47,777 bases of DNA from contig JABFQZ010000007.1 of assembly GCA_013141435.1 (NCBI GenBank), positions 1 through 47,777 of the forward strand, written 5' to 3'. Numbering within the stretch: the stretch's first letter is position 1; each line of letters opens with the position of its first letter. Of this stretch, positions 1 to 9,269 are shown piece after piece. The notes under the pieces are model-generated. The model was not told where the DNA came from. It searched no databases and saw nothing but the letters and a program-made list of their open reading frames with translations. Both the position numbers and the translations under genes were made by a program. This DNA is from Ferruginibacter sp. (GTDB lineage Bacteria; Bacteroidota; Bacteroidia; Chitinophagales; Chitinophagaceae).

Positions 1-1333
1 CATTATAGGTGCCAGCAGCATTGTAAGTGTATGTAGGGTTTTGTAACCTACTTGTATCGTTTGTTAATGTTGTAACACCAAAATCCCATTTCCAAAAATT
101 TATTGGCGGAAAACTTGTAGTAGTAAGATCGGTAAATTGTACAGGAGTATTTTTGCATTGCGATGGTATTGGTGCAAATGCTGGATTAAAACCAGGCCAT
201 ACTTTTACTAGTAAACTATCGGTACTGTTGCAAGTGGTATTTTTGTTTACAGTAAGTTTTACCCAATAATTGCCTGGAGCCGAAAAGAGATGGGAAGGAA
301 ATTCGTCGGTAGAAGAGTTTAATACCCCAGAAGCTGGATCGCCAAATTCCCAATCGAAAGTTAAGTTTAGAGGTGATGTATTCAAATTTGCAAAAGAAGT
401 ATTTAAGCTATAGCAATTTACTTTTACATTTGGGTTACCTAGGTCGGCACTTGCAAAGTCGCATGGTGCTACGGTGATTATAAAATCTTTGCGGTGAGTA
501 GCAATGTAATTGCCAGCTCTGTACGACCTTACTTTTACCGACACTACATATTTGCCAGCCGATGGAGCTTGGCCTGTAATAAAGCCAGTATTAGTATTTA
601 TAGTTGCAAATGTGCCAAACTGATTAAAACCAGAATACGGAGTAAGGTAATTAATACTGCCATAACTAGGAGCTACAGGAGTAGCATAAGACGCATCTGT
701 AGCACCACCGCCATTATACGCACTATAATAATCGTATTGTAAATTATCCCCATCAGGGTCTATAGCACTAAAGTCTAATGTAAAAGGCTTATTTGCACAT
801 ATAATAGAAATGCCAGTTTCAAAACGAGCACTGTTATCTGTAATATCACCTACCAAGGTATTGTTTCCAGGTATTTCTCCCATATAGGTTGCACTTTGAC
901 TATTTGCTGCATTGGCAATACCATCTACTCTACAACAGGTTTGAAAAGCTACAGTGTAACCGTTATTATTATTTGGAAGGTCTGCTACAAATTGGTAATA
1001 CCCAGCACTGTAATCAAACATTGGTGCGTTTGTAAGGCATGGCTGCGAAAATATTATTTGTAATGGATCTGTATTTGTAATAGGAACATTTAAATATGAG
1101 CCAACTCTTTGATTGTTGTCGTTATCGTATATTGCTAAAGTTACAAAACCTGGCATTGTTGCACATCCGGTACAAAAATTATCTCTAAATAAGCGTAAAG
1201 TAATTTTATATTTTTTTGAATTTGATGAGCCTAGTCCAGTGTAATCATATATAACTTCGCCACCTGTTATATGCTTTGCTACAACAGGTTTTGCAAAATA
1301 AAATAAGAAAAGTAATAATATATATTTTTTCAT
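1..1333 (-). CDS. PKD-domain surface protein, 5' part only (runs off left edge)
   Basis: The minus-strand frame is open from an ATG at 1333 to the left edge, about 444 codons with no stop. It begins with a signal peptide (MKKYILLL, hydrophobic, ending near VVAK) and then KHITGGEVIYDYTG, a start common in large Bacteroidota adhesins of the gliding-motility/T9SS class. The middle looks like cadherin- or Ig-type beta-sandwich modules (a DPDGDNLQYDYYSA segment). At least two PKD-type modules follow, with FDWEFGDPASG and WKWDFG plus NPTYTYNAAGTY as typical PKD signatures. The missing C-terminus would be expected to carry a T9SS sorting domain; this is inference. The protein is probably exported and cell-surface attached; its ligand is unknown. 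Confidence 0.8.
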   Translation of the reverse strand, partial: MKKYILLLFLFYFAKPVVAKHITGGEVIYDYTGLGSSNSKKYKITLRLFRDNFCTGCATMPGFVTLAIYDNDNNQRVGSYLNVPITNTDPLQIIFSQPCLTNAPMFDYSAGYYQFVADLPNNNNGYTVAFQTCCRVDGIANAANSQSATYMGEIPGNNTLVGDITDNSARFETGISIICANKPFTLDFSAIDPDGDNLQYDYYSAYNGGGATDASYATPVAPSYGSINYLTPYSGFNQFGTFATINTNTGFITGQAPSAGKYVVSVKVRSYRAGNYIATHRKDFIITVAPCDFASADLGNPNVKVNCYSLNTSFANLNTSPLNLTFDWEFGDPASGVLNSSTDEFPSHLFSAPGNYWVKLTVNKNTTCNSTDSLLVKVWPGFNPAFAPIPSQCKNTPVQFTDLTTTSFPPINFWKWDFGVTTLTNDTSRLQNPTYTYNAAGTYN

Positions 1334-1477
1334 GATAATTAGTAAGACACTAAATTATGTATTAGTGCTGCGTTGTAATTAAGCACATTTTTCAGTAAAA
1401 AAAATAAATGGCAATAACTAAGGTACAACAAAACAAAATTAAAAGTTTGTTATAATTAAAAAATGATTGCTTAATGC

Positions 1478-2632
1478 TTATTTAATATTGAAAAAACACT
1501 TACCACTACGCCAAGCCATTAATACCAACACTGGCAACAATCCATTATTCATTTGCTGTGGCAGAAAAAACCAACTACATAACAATAAAATCATGTAAAT
1601 TAAAACCAATACCGAAAAAGTTTTTACACTCTTTGAGTTTTTGTTTATGTAAAAAGCATACACTACAAATATTGGCCAAGCCCAAAGTAGATTGTAATTA
1701 TCCTTAGTCATGCTATGATCAGTGCCAAGCCACATAAATACTAATAAAATGCCAAGTAAGCCTACAATAAAAAATAAAAAAAAGTCTAATTTTTTTAATA
1801 TTTTTTGCCGAGTATTATTTTTATAAAAATTTAGAAAAATAAACAAAAACAAAAATAAAGTTGTACAAATTAATGGTGTAAAAACTACACTTTTTTTATT
1901 TGGCTTTTCAAACAAAAAAATATTTTGAGATGCTAAAACTAATGAGGTGTTTTTAGTAGAATCAAAAGCACGCATTAAATTATCTGGCAAAAATTCTTGC
2001 TGTTCTATTGTCATTACGGCATCGGTACGAGCACCCAATAAAATATCGATACCAAACTTACTCCAATGGGCATTGTTGTAATCTAAATATTGGTGTATGG
2101 CATTGCGAAATGTATAGTATGTAGGCATTACAGCCGGTAGTGTGGGAGAAGGCTTGTGGTATTTTTTTACAATATCTCTCAGCCTTGTGGTACAATTATC
2201 TAAAAAGAAATCGTACTGGTAATATTTATTTTCTTCTTTTATGTTTTCTAATAAGTAATGGTATATTTCTTTTTTTTCGGTTTCGGATAGGTGTAAAATT
2301 TGCTCTCTTATGCTTCTATTTTGAAATAAATAGTTTTGTTTAAAATCTTCGAATTGTTCTACCTCTACAGAGTATTTTAATTTTCCACGCATAAACTTTA
2401 GGTAAAATCCTTTTTCGTAAAAAGGAAATATGCCGTAATTGTAAACATGATCGGTAACTGCGTTGCTATCAATAACTCTAAATGCGCTATGGCCAAAGGT
2501 TTCGCTGAGCTCTTGCCCAGGTGCACAGGTAAGTAATGAAATTCTAAGCCGTGAATTATTTTGTGCTATTGAGTTAATACTCAATATTGCAAATAGGGTT
2601 AGAAATAAAATTTGGAGTACTAATTTTTTCAA
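1478..2632 (-). CDS. DUF4105 (Lnb N-terminal-like) membrane protein
   Basis: 384 aa. After a signal peptide (MKKLVLQILFLTLFAILS, to about residue 24) comes the DUF4105/Lnb_N signature LLTCAPGQELSETFGHSAFRV, with conserved His and a later DNCTTRLRD segment containing a Cys. The C-terminal third (about 250-380) has several strongly hydrophobic helices, so the soluble domain is probably periplasmic and anchored in the inner membrane. Enzymatic function is not established; the family is related to a cysteine-protease-like fold. The start codon is TTG (2630-2632): it is the only start that gives the intact MKK signal peptide, and a near-consensus TACTTTG lies about 40 bases upstream. The gene stands alone between the PKD protein and guaB. 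Confidence 0.82.
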   Translation of the reverse strand: MKKLVLQILFLTLFAILSINSIAQNNSRLRISLLTCAPGQELSETFGHSAFRVIDSNAVTDHVYNYGIFPFYEKGFYLKFMRGKLKYSVEVEQFEDFKQNYLFQNRSIREQILHLSETEKKEIYHYLLENIKEENKYYQYDFFLDNCTTRLRDIVKKYHKPSPTLPAVMPTYYTFRNAIHQYLDYNNAHWSKFGIDILLGARTDAVMTIEQQEFLPDNLMRAFDSTKNTSLVLASQNIFLFEKPNKKSVVFTPLICTTLFLFLFIFLNFYKNNTRQKILKKLDFFLFFIVGLLGILLVFMWLGTDHSMTKDNYNLLWAWPIFVVYAFYINKNSKSVKTFSVLVLIYMILLLCSWFFLPQQMNNGLLPVLVLMAWRSGKCFFNIK

Positions 2633-2864
2633 AATGTTAATTTGTAAAATGAGCTTTTATAATTTAAAACAAAGTACACAACGTTTTTTACCAGATAATT
2701 AATGATGAGCAATGCTTTGCCGTTGAAGTGTGCGACGCCACTAATGTTGCCAAATGATTAACTGCTTGGACAAAAAATATTTCCCCCCACCACACTTCTT
2801 CAATTAATTAAATTAACATATTGGCATTGAAAACTAAAGTCCCAGTTCGGAGGATTTAGAGGGC

Positions 2865-4358
2865 TTACCTACTATAATTTGGAGCTTCTTTTGTAATGGC
2901 AATATCATGTGCATGGCTTTCTTTCATACCTGCATTTGTTATTTTTACAAATTTACCAATTGCTTGCAAAGCCTTTAAATTAGCAGCTCCGCAATAACCC
3001 ATACCAGCTTTTAGCCCACCAGTAAATTGATGTACCACTTCTTTTAAACTGCCTTTATATGCCACTCTGCCTTCTATACCTTCTGGCACAAATTTCTTTA
3101 TATCGTCCTCTACATCCTGAAAATATCTATCGCTACTACCTTGTGCCATAGCACCCAATGAGCCCATGCCCCGGTATTGTTTAAATTTGCGACCTTCGTA
3201 AATAATCGTTTCGCCAGGGCTTTCTTCGGTACCTGCAAATACATTGCCCATCATTACACAAGTAGCACCTGCAGCTAGTGCTTTTACCATATCGCCAGTG
3301 TAACGTATGCCCCCATCGCTTATGATGCCAATATTTTTATTTTTTAATGCTGCTGTAGCTTCCAATACGGCTGTAATTTGTGGCACGCCTGTACCTGCTA
3401 CTATACGGGTAGTGCATATAGAACCTGGTCCTATACCCACTTTTACAGCATCGGCTCCGGCATCGGCCAATGCTTTTGCACCAGCAGCTGTAGCTATATT
3501 GCCAGCTATTACATCTATATTTTTGTATGCTTTTTTTATGGCTTTAAGCATATCTATTACTCCTTTTGTGTGGCCATGTGCACTATCTAAACATATTACA
3601 TCTACACCTACTTTATTTAATGCTTCTACTCTATGCATGGTGTCGTTTGTAATGCCTACGCCTGCGCCTACAAGCAAGCGTCCGTAGCTATCCTTTATAG
3701 CATGTGGATTGCTTTTTAGTTTTAAAATATCGCCAAATGTTACAAGGCCTATTAACTTGCCTTGTTTGTTTACTACAGGCAATTTTTCTATTTTATTTTT
3801 ACGAAATATGAGTTCAGCCTTTTTTAAATCGGTGCCTTCGGGTGCTGTAATGAGGTTTTCTTTTGTCATTACCTCACTCACTTTTGTTTTTTTATTTATT
3901 TCAAAACGCAAATCTCTATTTGTTAATATACCTACTAATTTGTGTTGTGTATTTACAATTGGTATTCCGCCAATTTTATTTTCTCTCATTAGCATCAAAG
4001 CTTCGCCTACAGTGGCATCTGGCGAAAGTGTAATTGGGTCTAAAATTAAACCATTTTCGCTACGTTTTACTTTTCGTACTTGCTCGGCTTGTTGTTCTAT
4101 ACTCATATTTTTGTGTAAAATACCAAGCCCACCTTCTCTTGCAAGTGCAATAGCTAATGAGGCTTCGGTTACGGTATCCATTGCAGCACTTAATAATGGT
4201 ACATTTAGCGTAATGTTTTTTGTGAGTATGGTTTGTATGTTCACATCTCTTGGTAATACTTGCGAATAAGCAGGCATAAGTAATACATCGTCGAAGGTGA
4301 GTCCTTCGCCAAAAAATTTATTTACATTACTAGTTGTGGAAGATTTTCTTGTTGCCAT
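2865..4358 (-). CDS. guaB: Inosine-5'-monophosphate dehydrogenase
   Basis: 497 aa, normal family length. Oxidises IMP to XMP with NAD+, the committed step of GMP synthesis; cytoplasmic tetramer. The N-terminus ([18 protein letters not shown]) and the catalytic loop [18 protein letters not shown] (nucleophile near Cys315) are typical. Two CBS domains are inserted at about 105-215, with [20 protein letters not shown] and [19 protein letters not shown] as their cores. The ATG at 4358 is chosen over an in-frame TTG two codons upstream because that TTG lies inside an exact -7 promoter box (4362-4369). The box sits only three bases from the ATG, so the mRNA is probably leaderless. dprA ends 49 bases upstream, but guaB seems to have its own promoter. 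Confidence 0.97.
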   Translation of the reverse strand: MATRKSSTTSNVNKFFGEGLTFDDVLLMPAYSQVLPRDVNIQTILTKNITLNVPLLSAAMDTVTEASLAIALAREGGLGILHKNMSIEQQAEQVRKVKRSENGLILDPITLSPDATVGEALMLMRENKIGGIPIVNTQHKLVGILTNRDLRFEINKKTKVSEVMTKENLITAPEGTDLKKAELIFRKNKIEKLPVVNKQGKLIGLVTFGDILKLKSNPHAIKDSYGRLLVGAGVGITNDTMHRVEALNKVGVDVICLDSAHGHTKGVIDMLKAIKKAYKNIDVIAGNIATAAGAKALADAGADAVKVGIGPGSICTTRIVAGTGVPQITAVLEATAALKNKNIGIISDGGIRYTGDMVKALAAGATCVMMGNVFAGTEESPGETIIYEGRKFKQYRGMGSLGAMAQGSSDRYFQDVEDDIKKFVPEGIEGRVAYKGSLKEVVHQFTGGLKAGMGYCGAANLKALQAIGKFVKITNAGMKESHAHDIAITKEAPNYSR

Positions 4359-4361
4359 AGG

Positions 4362-4369
4362 CAAAGATA
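4362..4369 (-). promoter_or_regulatory. -7 promoter box of guaB
   Basis: Reads TATCTTTG on the minus strand, an exact match to the Bacteroidota -7 consensus TAnnTTTG. Only three bases separate it from the guaB ATG, implying a transcript with little or no 5' leader. The expected -33 element is poor. Confidence 0.65.
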
Positions 4370-4407
4370 CAAAAATGTTTGAAAGTTGGAAAATAGGTTT
4401 AAATAAC

Positions 4408-5505
4408 TCAAATTAATTTAAACACTTTTCCTGGTAGCGATGCTACTACACCTTGCATTTCTAACATTAACAATGCTTGGGCTACTGCACTACTACTTAA
4501 GCCACTTTTAAAATACAATTCATCTATCTGTATATTTTCTCTATCTTTTAAAATATCTGTAATAATTTTTTCATTGGGTGTAAGTTCTATAAAAAGTTCT
4601 CTTTGTGTTTTTATTTTTTTTGGAGCATCTTTCCAATTCATAATATGCAATATATCATCGGCAGAAGTTGCAAGCAATGCTTTATTATTTCGTATAAGAT
4701 AATTGCAACCTTCACTTCTGGTATCGGTTACTCTGCCAGGTATAGCAAATACATCTTTATTGTAACTATTGGCAAGCTCGGCTGTAATAAGGCTACCACC
4801 TTTTGCACTACTTTCTATTACAATTATTGCATCGCAAATGCCTGCTACTATTCTGTTTCGGCGTGGAAAATTTTGTCTATCGGGGTTAGTGCCACTCATA
4901 AAATCGGTAAGCAAACCGCCATGCGATATCATGTCTATGGCTAAAGATTTATTTTGTGCTGGGTAAACTTTATCTAACCCATGTGCCATTACACCTACCG
5001 TTTTTAAATTATTTTTTAGTGATGCTTTATGTGCAATGCTATCTATTCCAAATGCCAAACCACTTACTACTAAAATATTTTGTTCGGTTAAATCTTCTAT
5101 TATTTTTTCGCAAATATTTTTTCCATAATCACTATTATTTCTGGTACCAACTATTGAAATTATTTTTGTAGTATTTAAATCGGCATTGCCTTTGTAATAA
5201 AGTATTGTTGGACTATCGTAGCAATTTAATAATCGCTGTGGGTAATTTTCATCGGTAATAAAAAGTGGAGTAGTTTTACTTTTTTCAATGAATTTTATTT
5301 CATCTTCGCATACTTTAAAATCAGAAAAGTTTTTTATGCTGCTAGCTGCAACTATACCAATACCATCTATGCTTTCAAGATTTTTTTTTGATGCTTTAAA
5401 GATGCTTTCAGCATCTCCAAATACGTCCAAAAGTGCTTTTGCTCTTACATCTCCAATATTTGGTATAAGCGTAAGTGCTATTTGATAAAGTAAATCGTTA
5501 GTCAT
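4408..5505 (-). CDS. dprA: DNA-processing protein DprA (Smf)
   Basis: 365 aa. DprA binds incoming single-stranded DNA and loads RecA during natural transformation; cytoplasmic. The N-terminal 60 residues have a HhH-like region (LIPNIGDVRAKALLDVFG and IDGIGIVAASSI). The Rossmann-type core carries ISIVGTRNNSDYG, VVSGLAFGIDSIAHK, NFPRRNRIVAG and KGGSLITAELA, all diagnostic of DprA. A C-terminal winged-helix-like segment (about 305-365, SGLSSSAVAQALLMLEMQG) is retained. Starts with ATG 24 bases after the stop of the PorE-like gene, so it is probably co-transcribed with it. The gene is intact, so DNA uptake is plausible, but dprA is widespread and does not prove competence. Confidence 0.96.
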   Translation of the reverse strand: MTNDLLYQIALTLIPNIGDVRAKALLDVFGDAESIFKASKKNLESIDGIGIVAASSIKNFSDFKVCEDEIKFIEKSKTTPLFITDENYPQRLLNCYDSPTILYYKGNADLNTTKIISIVGTRNNSDYGKNICEKIIEDLTEQNILVVSGLAFGIDSIAHKASLKNNLKTVGVMAHGLDKVYPAQNKSLAIDMISHGGLLTDFMSGTNPDRQNFPRRNRIVAGICDAIIVIESSAKGGSLITAELANSYNKDVFAIPGRVTDTRSEGCNYLIRNNKALLATSADDILHIMNWKDAPKKIKTQRELFIELTPNEKIITDILKDRENIQIDELYFKSGLSSSAVAQALLMLEMQGVVASLPGKVFKLI

Positions 5506-5529
5506 AATTATTTAACAATATTACAAAAA

Positions 5530-7455
5530 TCAATTTGTAATTACGCTCATTTCTGTTCTTCTATTTTGTGCTTTACCAAGCTCTGTACTATTGCTGGCAA
5601 TGGGTTTTGTTTCGCCAAACCCTTTACTTTGTAATCGTTTTATTGATATTCCTTTTTTTACTAAATAATTTATAACGGCTATACTTCTATTTTTACTTAG
5701 CAATAAATTATCTACTGGTTTTCCTACATTATCTGTATATCCACTTATTTGAATTATTAGTGCAGGGTTATCTAACATTATGGCCGTTACTTTATCTAAT
5801 TCGGCAAATGATGTTGGGTTTAAATTGGCTTCTTTACTGTCAAAAAAAATATTTTTTAATGTTATAGATGCTCCTTTTTCTATAGGCTGCAAGGCAATAT
5901 TTAAAACCATTGGAGTATCTAAAGCATTGCCAAGCATCGTTAAATTTTCAGAATATAATAAGTAGCCTTTTTTATTTACATTAAATGCATAAGATTTTCC
6001 TAATGGTAATGTAGTTAAATAATTTCCTTCGTTATCTGTTTGTAATTTTGATAATACAAAGTCCGAATTTATTGTAGTTAATTCTACAATGGATGATAAA
6101 CCAGCTTTTGTTTTTTTATCATATATTTTCCCTTTTATCCAAAGTGTTTTATTTGCTTTTATATCATCTCTTAATTCAAATGAGTACAAGTCTATTTTGT
6201 TTTTAAAATCTCCTTTATCGCTAGCATAGTAAGCTGTTTTACCATCTGCTGATACAATCATTGAGCCTTCATCGTCTATAGTGTTTATTGGGTATCCAAG
6301 ATTTTGTGGTTTTTGCCAATTGCCTTTTTCGCTACGGCGGCTTATAAATAAATCGTTCATACCATACCCTGTATGGCCTGTGCTATTAAAATAAAACGTT
6401 TGGTTATCTGCATGTATAAAAGGGCATCCATCATCGCCAATAGTGTTTATTTTTTCGCCCATATTTTCGGGTTTTTGCCATTGTCCATTAATATTTTTGC
6501 TTACCCAAATATCCGACCCTCCATAACCTCCTTGCCTAGTGCTCGAAAAATAAAGTTCACTTTTATCGGCTGATAAACTAGGTGCACTTTCCCAAGAATT
6601 TGTATTTATAAGGTTACCCATATTTGTAGCCTCACTCCATTGGCCATTTTTATTTTTGTACGATATGTACAAATCGCAACTACCTAGCCCTTCGGGGTAA
6701 TTACAGCCAGTAAATATTAGCCATTGTCCATCTAAACTAATATTTTGTGCGCCTTCATTTAAATTAGTATTTATTTTACCTAAAACGGGTGTGGCTTTTT
6801 GCCAAATACCATCTATTTTATTACTTTCATAAAAATCTTCATCTCCATTTATTCGTTTATTAAAAATCATTTTATTGCCATCTACTGTAAATGATGGTAG
6901 ATACTCTAAAGCAGTAGAGTTAATGCTACCTCCCATATTTATTGGGTTAAAAACATACAAACTATTTTTGTTTTTTTGAGCATATTGTAAGGCAAATTCA
7001 TAATTATTTTTTTTGCTTTCGCCTAATTTTTTATAAGTAGGTGGAAGTTTTTCTAGTAGTAAAAATTTTTGAATTATTTGCAACGCTTTTTCAAAATTAC
7101 CAATACCAGCAAGTGCTGCAGCAAAAGGTTGTAATTGTAACTTGGTATAAACTGAATCTAAGAAAATAGCCTTTTCATAATCTGAAATAGCAGCGTTGTA
7201 ATTTTTCATTCTTGCAAAAATATCGGCTCTTGCAAGCATTGCATCTATATAATTTTTATCTATTTTTAGCGCATTCGTTAAATGTACAATTGAATTTTGA
7301 TAGTTTCCATCAATAGCATTTTGATATGCATTTTCAAATAATGTGGTTGCTTTTTTATTTATTTTTTCGGGGTTGTAGGTTTGAGCTTTGGTTTGATTTA
7401 AAAAAAATGTAATTATTATAAAAGCAGTAACATATATTTTATTGTACTTATTCAT
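5530..7455 (-). CDS. PorE-like OmpA-family protein (TPR, PD40 propeller, CRD, OmpA_C)
   Basis: 641 aa. Domain order from the N-terminus: signal peptide (to about 25, ending NQTKAQ), TPR repeats (about 33-150), a WD40/PD40-type beta-propeller (about 190-420; repeated modules such as SADKSELYFSSTRQGGYGGSDI), a carboxypeptidase-regulatory-like domain (about 440-525) and a peptidoglycan-binding OmpA C-terminal domain (about 535-641; ISGYTDNVGKPVDN, LLSKNRS, NRRTEMSV). This is the architecture described for PorE of the type IX secretion system, a periplasmic peptidoglycan anchor. Paralogues with the same layout exist, often paired with PorP/SprF, and no PorP-like gene adjoins here. It is therefore PorE or a close paralogue. 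It lies 48 bases after queE and 24 before dprA. Confidence 0.85.
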   Translation of the reverse strand: MNKYNKIYVTAFIIITFFLNQTKAQTYNPEKINKKATTLFENAYQNAIDGNYQNSIVHLTNALKIDKNYIDAMLARADIFARMKNYNAAISDYEKAIFLDSVYTKLQLQPFAAALAGIGNFEKALQIIQKFLLLEKLPPTYKKLGESKKNNYEFALQYAQKNKNSLYVFNPINMGGSINSTALEYLPSFTVDGNKMIFNKRINGDEDFYESNKIDGIWQKATPVLGKINTNLNEGAQNISLDGQWLIFTGCNYPEGLGSCDLYISYKNKNGQWSEATNMGNLINTNSWESAPSLSADKSELYFSSTRQGGYGGSDIWVSKNINGQWQKPENMGEKINTIGDDGCPFIHADNQTFYFNSTGHTGYGMNDLFISRRSEKGNWQKPQNLGYPINTIDDEGSMIVSADGKTAYYASDKGDFKNKIDLYSFELRDDIKANKTLWIKGKIYDKKTKAGLSSIVELTTINSDFVLSKLQTDNEGNYLTTLPLGKSYAFNVNKKGYLLYSENLTMLGNALDTPMVLNIALQPIEKGASITLKNIFFDSKEANLNPTSFAELDKVTAIMLDNPALIIQISGYTDNVGKPVDNLLLSKNRSIAVINYLVKKGISIKRLQSKGFGETKPIASNSTELGKAQNRRTEMSVITN

Positions 7456-7503
7456 AGAATAAAAATATTATAGAATGTATTTTTTCAGAACTTATTTTAA
7501 ATT

Positions 7504-8103
7504 TTACTCCACACCAATATATTTGTGCAATTGCAAACTCAATTCCCATTGTGGTTTTGCTTTTATATACTCAACAATCAGAGGTACTATTTCAGACGCT
7601 TTACTCCACTCTGGTTGTAAATATAATTTGCATTTTACCGAAACTTTTGCTGCGTATTCTTCAGCCCAAGTAAAATCACTTTTATTAAAAATTACAATTT
7701 TTAATTCATTTGCAAATGGCACTACTTCTGTCAATGGGGCTTTAAATTTTTTTGGCGATAAGCATATCCAATTCCATGTGCCCGAAAGTGGCGAAGAGCC
7801 AGAAGTTTCAATATTTGTTTCTAACCCTGCTTCTTGTAATGCATTTGAAAGAGTATCTAAATTGTGCATTAATGGCTCCCCGCCAGTTATTACAACTAAT
7901 TTAGCTGCGGTTTTTTTTACGTCTTTTACTAATGTTTCTACATCTATTTGTATATGTTTTGTAGCATCCCAACTGTCTTTTACATCGCACCATACACAAC
8001 CTACATCGCAACCTCCTAATCGTATAAAATATGCAGCCCTACCTTGGTGTAAGCCTTCGCCTTGTATGGTGTAAAAATGTTCCATTACTGGTAATGTTTT
8101 CAT
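7504..8103 (-). CDS. queE: 7-carboxy-7-deazaguanine synthase (radical SAM)
   Basis: 199 aa. QueE converts 6-carboxy-tetrahydropterin to 7-carboxy-7-deazaguanine in the queuosine/preQ0 pathway. The N-terminus EHFYTIQGEGLHQGRAAYFIRLGG is typical in its pattern: the substrate-binding GEG is followed by the cluster motif GGCDVGCVWCD, with Cys32, Cys36 and Cys39 in CX3CX2C spacing for the [4Fe-4S] centre. TGGEP (SAM-binding) follows. Length fits the family. No other queuosine gene is in the window. No clear -7 box was found upstream. It probably reads on into the PorE-like gene 48 bases downstream. Confidence 0.96.
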   Translation of the reverse strand: MKTLPVMEHFYTIQGEGLHQGRAAYFIRLGGCDVGCVWCDVKDSWDATKHIQIDVETLVKDVKKTAAKLVVITGGEPLMHNLDTLSNALQEAGLETNIETSGSSPLSGTWNWICLSPKKFKAPLTEVVPFANELKIVIFNKSDFTWAEEYAAKVSVKCKLYLQPEWSKASEIVPLIVEYIKAKPQWELSLQLHKYIGVE

Positions 8104-8187
8104 TTAATTTTTTTTAATATTTTTTTTGTGTGGATATTTTTTAGCACACAATTAATGCCAAATTATTATACAAATGCTGAAATGTGA

Positions 8188-8221
8188 TTCCTTTTTTCTT
8201 TTCTACTAAAGAAAAAAGGAA
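8188..8221. repeat. Perfect 14-bp inverted repeat between folD and queE
   Basis: TTCCTTTTTTCTTT (8188-8201) and AAAGAAAAAAGGAA (8208-8221) are perfectly complementary with a six-base loop. It sits between the folD stop (8293) and the queE start (8103). It could terminate folD transcription, although no T-tract follows on the minus strand, so the role is uncertain. Confidence 0.5.
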
Positions 8222-8292
8222 CAAATAATTATTGCCTCAAATGCTCAATTGGAGTACTTAGGTTGGTAAACAAAAAGCCAAATTACCAAAGC

Positions 8293-9165
8293 TTATTTGG
8301 CGCCTGCTGCTTTTAAAGTATTTTCTAATAGTGCAGCAATTGTCATTAGACCTACTCCGCCTGGTACTGGTGTTATAAAACTACATTTTGGAGCTACGTT
8401 TTCAAAGTCCACATCGCCTTTTATGGCAAATCCACTTTTTTTGCTATCGTCTGCAACCCTTGTTATTCCTACATCTATAACCACTGCGCCTTCTTTTACC
8501 ATGTTAGCTTTTAAAAAACCTGGTATGCCCAAGGCTGCAACAATAATATCGGCTTGTGCACATATTTTTTCTAAATTTTTTGTACGGCTATGGCAAAGTG
8601 TAACGGTACTATTGCCGGGGTTTGTGTTGGCACTAAGTAAAATACTCATTGGTCTTCCTACAATATTGCTACGGCCAATTACAACAGCATTTTTGCCTAC
8701 GGTTTCTATATTATAATGTTTCAACATCATTATTACTCCAAGCGGCGTGGCTGGTACAAAAGTTTCTATACCTTGTACCAATTTACCTATACTTATTGGA
8801 TGAAAACCATCTACATCTTTTTTAGGATTTATTAAATTGATTATGTGAGATTCGTTTATATGTTTGGGCAATGGTAATTGTACTAAAATGCCATGTACAG
8901 CATCATCATCGTTCAATTTATCAATGGTATTTGTTAATTCTCTTTCTTCTACATTATTATCAAATCTTACAAGGCTACTTTTAAAACCAACTGCTTCGCA
9001 ATTTTTTATTTTGCTTGCCACATAAGTTTCGCTTGCACCGTTATTACCAATTAAAATGGCTGCCAAATGTGGGGTTATACCTGTATTTTTTTTGTGTAAA
9101 AAAGTACGGTCTTTTATATTTATTTTTATTGCTTCCGAAACTATTTTTCCATCTAAAATTTGCAT
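8293..9165 (-). CDS. folD: Methylenetetrahydrofolate dehydrogenase / methenyl-THF cyclohydrolase
   Basis: 290 aa, the usual FolD length. Bifunctional: oxidises 5,10-methylene-THF and hydrolyses methenyl-THF, feeding one-carbon units to purine and formyl-Met synthesis; cytoplasmic dimer. Tyr48 and Lys52 in YVASKIKNCE match the catalytic pair; the NADP-binding segment VVIGRSNIVGRPMS and the C-terminal TPVPGGVGLMTIA are diagnostic. The ATG at 9165 is preferred over one 27 bases further upstream: MQILDGK is the normal FolD N-terminus, and an exact -7 box lies between the two candidates, four bases before 9165. The transcript is thus probably leaderless. Confidence 0.96.
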   Translation of the reverse strand: MQILDGKIVSEAIKINIKDRTFLHKKNTGITPHLAAILIGNNGASETYVASKIKNCEAVGFKSSLVRFDNNVEERELTNTIDKLNDDDAVHGILVQLPLPKHINESHIINLINPKKDVDGFHPISIGKLVQGIETFVPATPLGVIMMLKHYNIETVGKNAVVIGRSNIVGRPMSILLSANTNPGNSTVTLCHSRTKNLEKICAQADIIVAALGIPGFLKANMVKEGAVVIDVGITRVADDSKKSGFAIKGDVDFENVAPKCSFITPVPGGVGLMTIAALLENTLKAAGAK

Positions 9166-9169
9166 GATG

Positions 9170-9177
9170 CAAAAGTA
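9170..9177 (-). promoter_or_regulatory. -7 promoter box of folD
   Basis: TACTTTTG on the minus strand, exact TAnnTTTG, four bases before the folD ATG at 9165. It decides the start codon, because the alternative ATG at 9192 lies upstream of it. No convincing -33 element was seen. Confidence 0.65.
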
Positions 9178-9269
9178 TAAAACTATATTCAATTGTTTTT
9201 TGATTTATTCTTTTTACTTTTCTTTCATTTTTTTTTATAACTTGGTATCAAATTTAAAAATTTTACGCT

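Noticed and set aside
4359..4364. TTG two codons upstream as the start of guaB
   Set aside because: It lies within the -7 promoter box, and the ATG at 4358 gives the normal N-terminus.
7475..8074. 199-codon plus-strand frame opposite queE
   Set aside because: The minus-strand frame holds the CX3CX2C radical SAM motif; the opposite frame has nothing recognisable.
8188..8221. Confident terminator call for the AT-rich hairpin downstream of folD
   Set aside because: The stem is perfect but made of homopolymer runs and no T-tract follows on the minus strand, so it is listed only as an inverted repeat.
9166..9192. Upstream ATG for folD
   Set aside because: It precedes the -7 box at 9170-9177, and MQILDGK is the family N-terminus.
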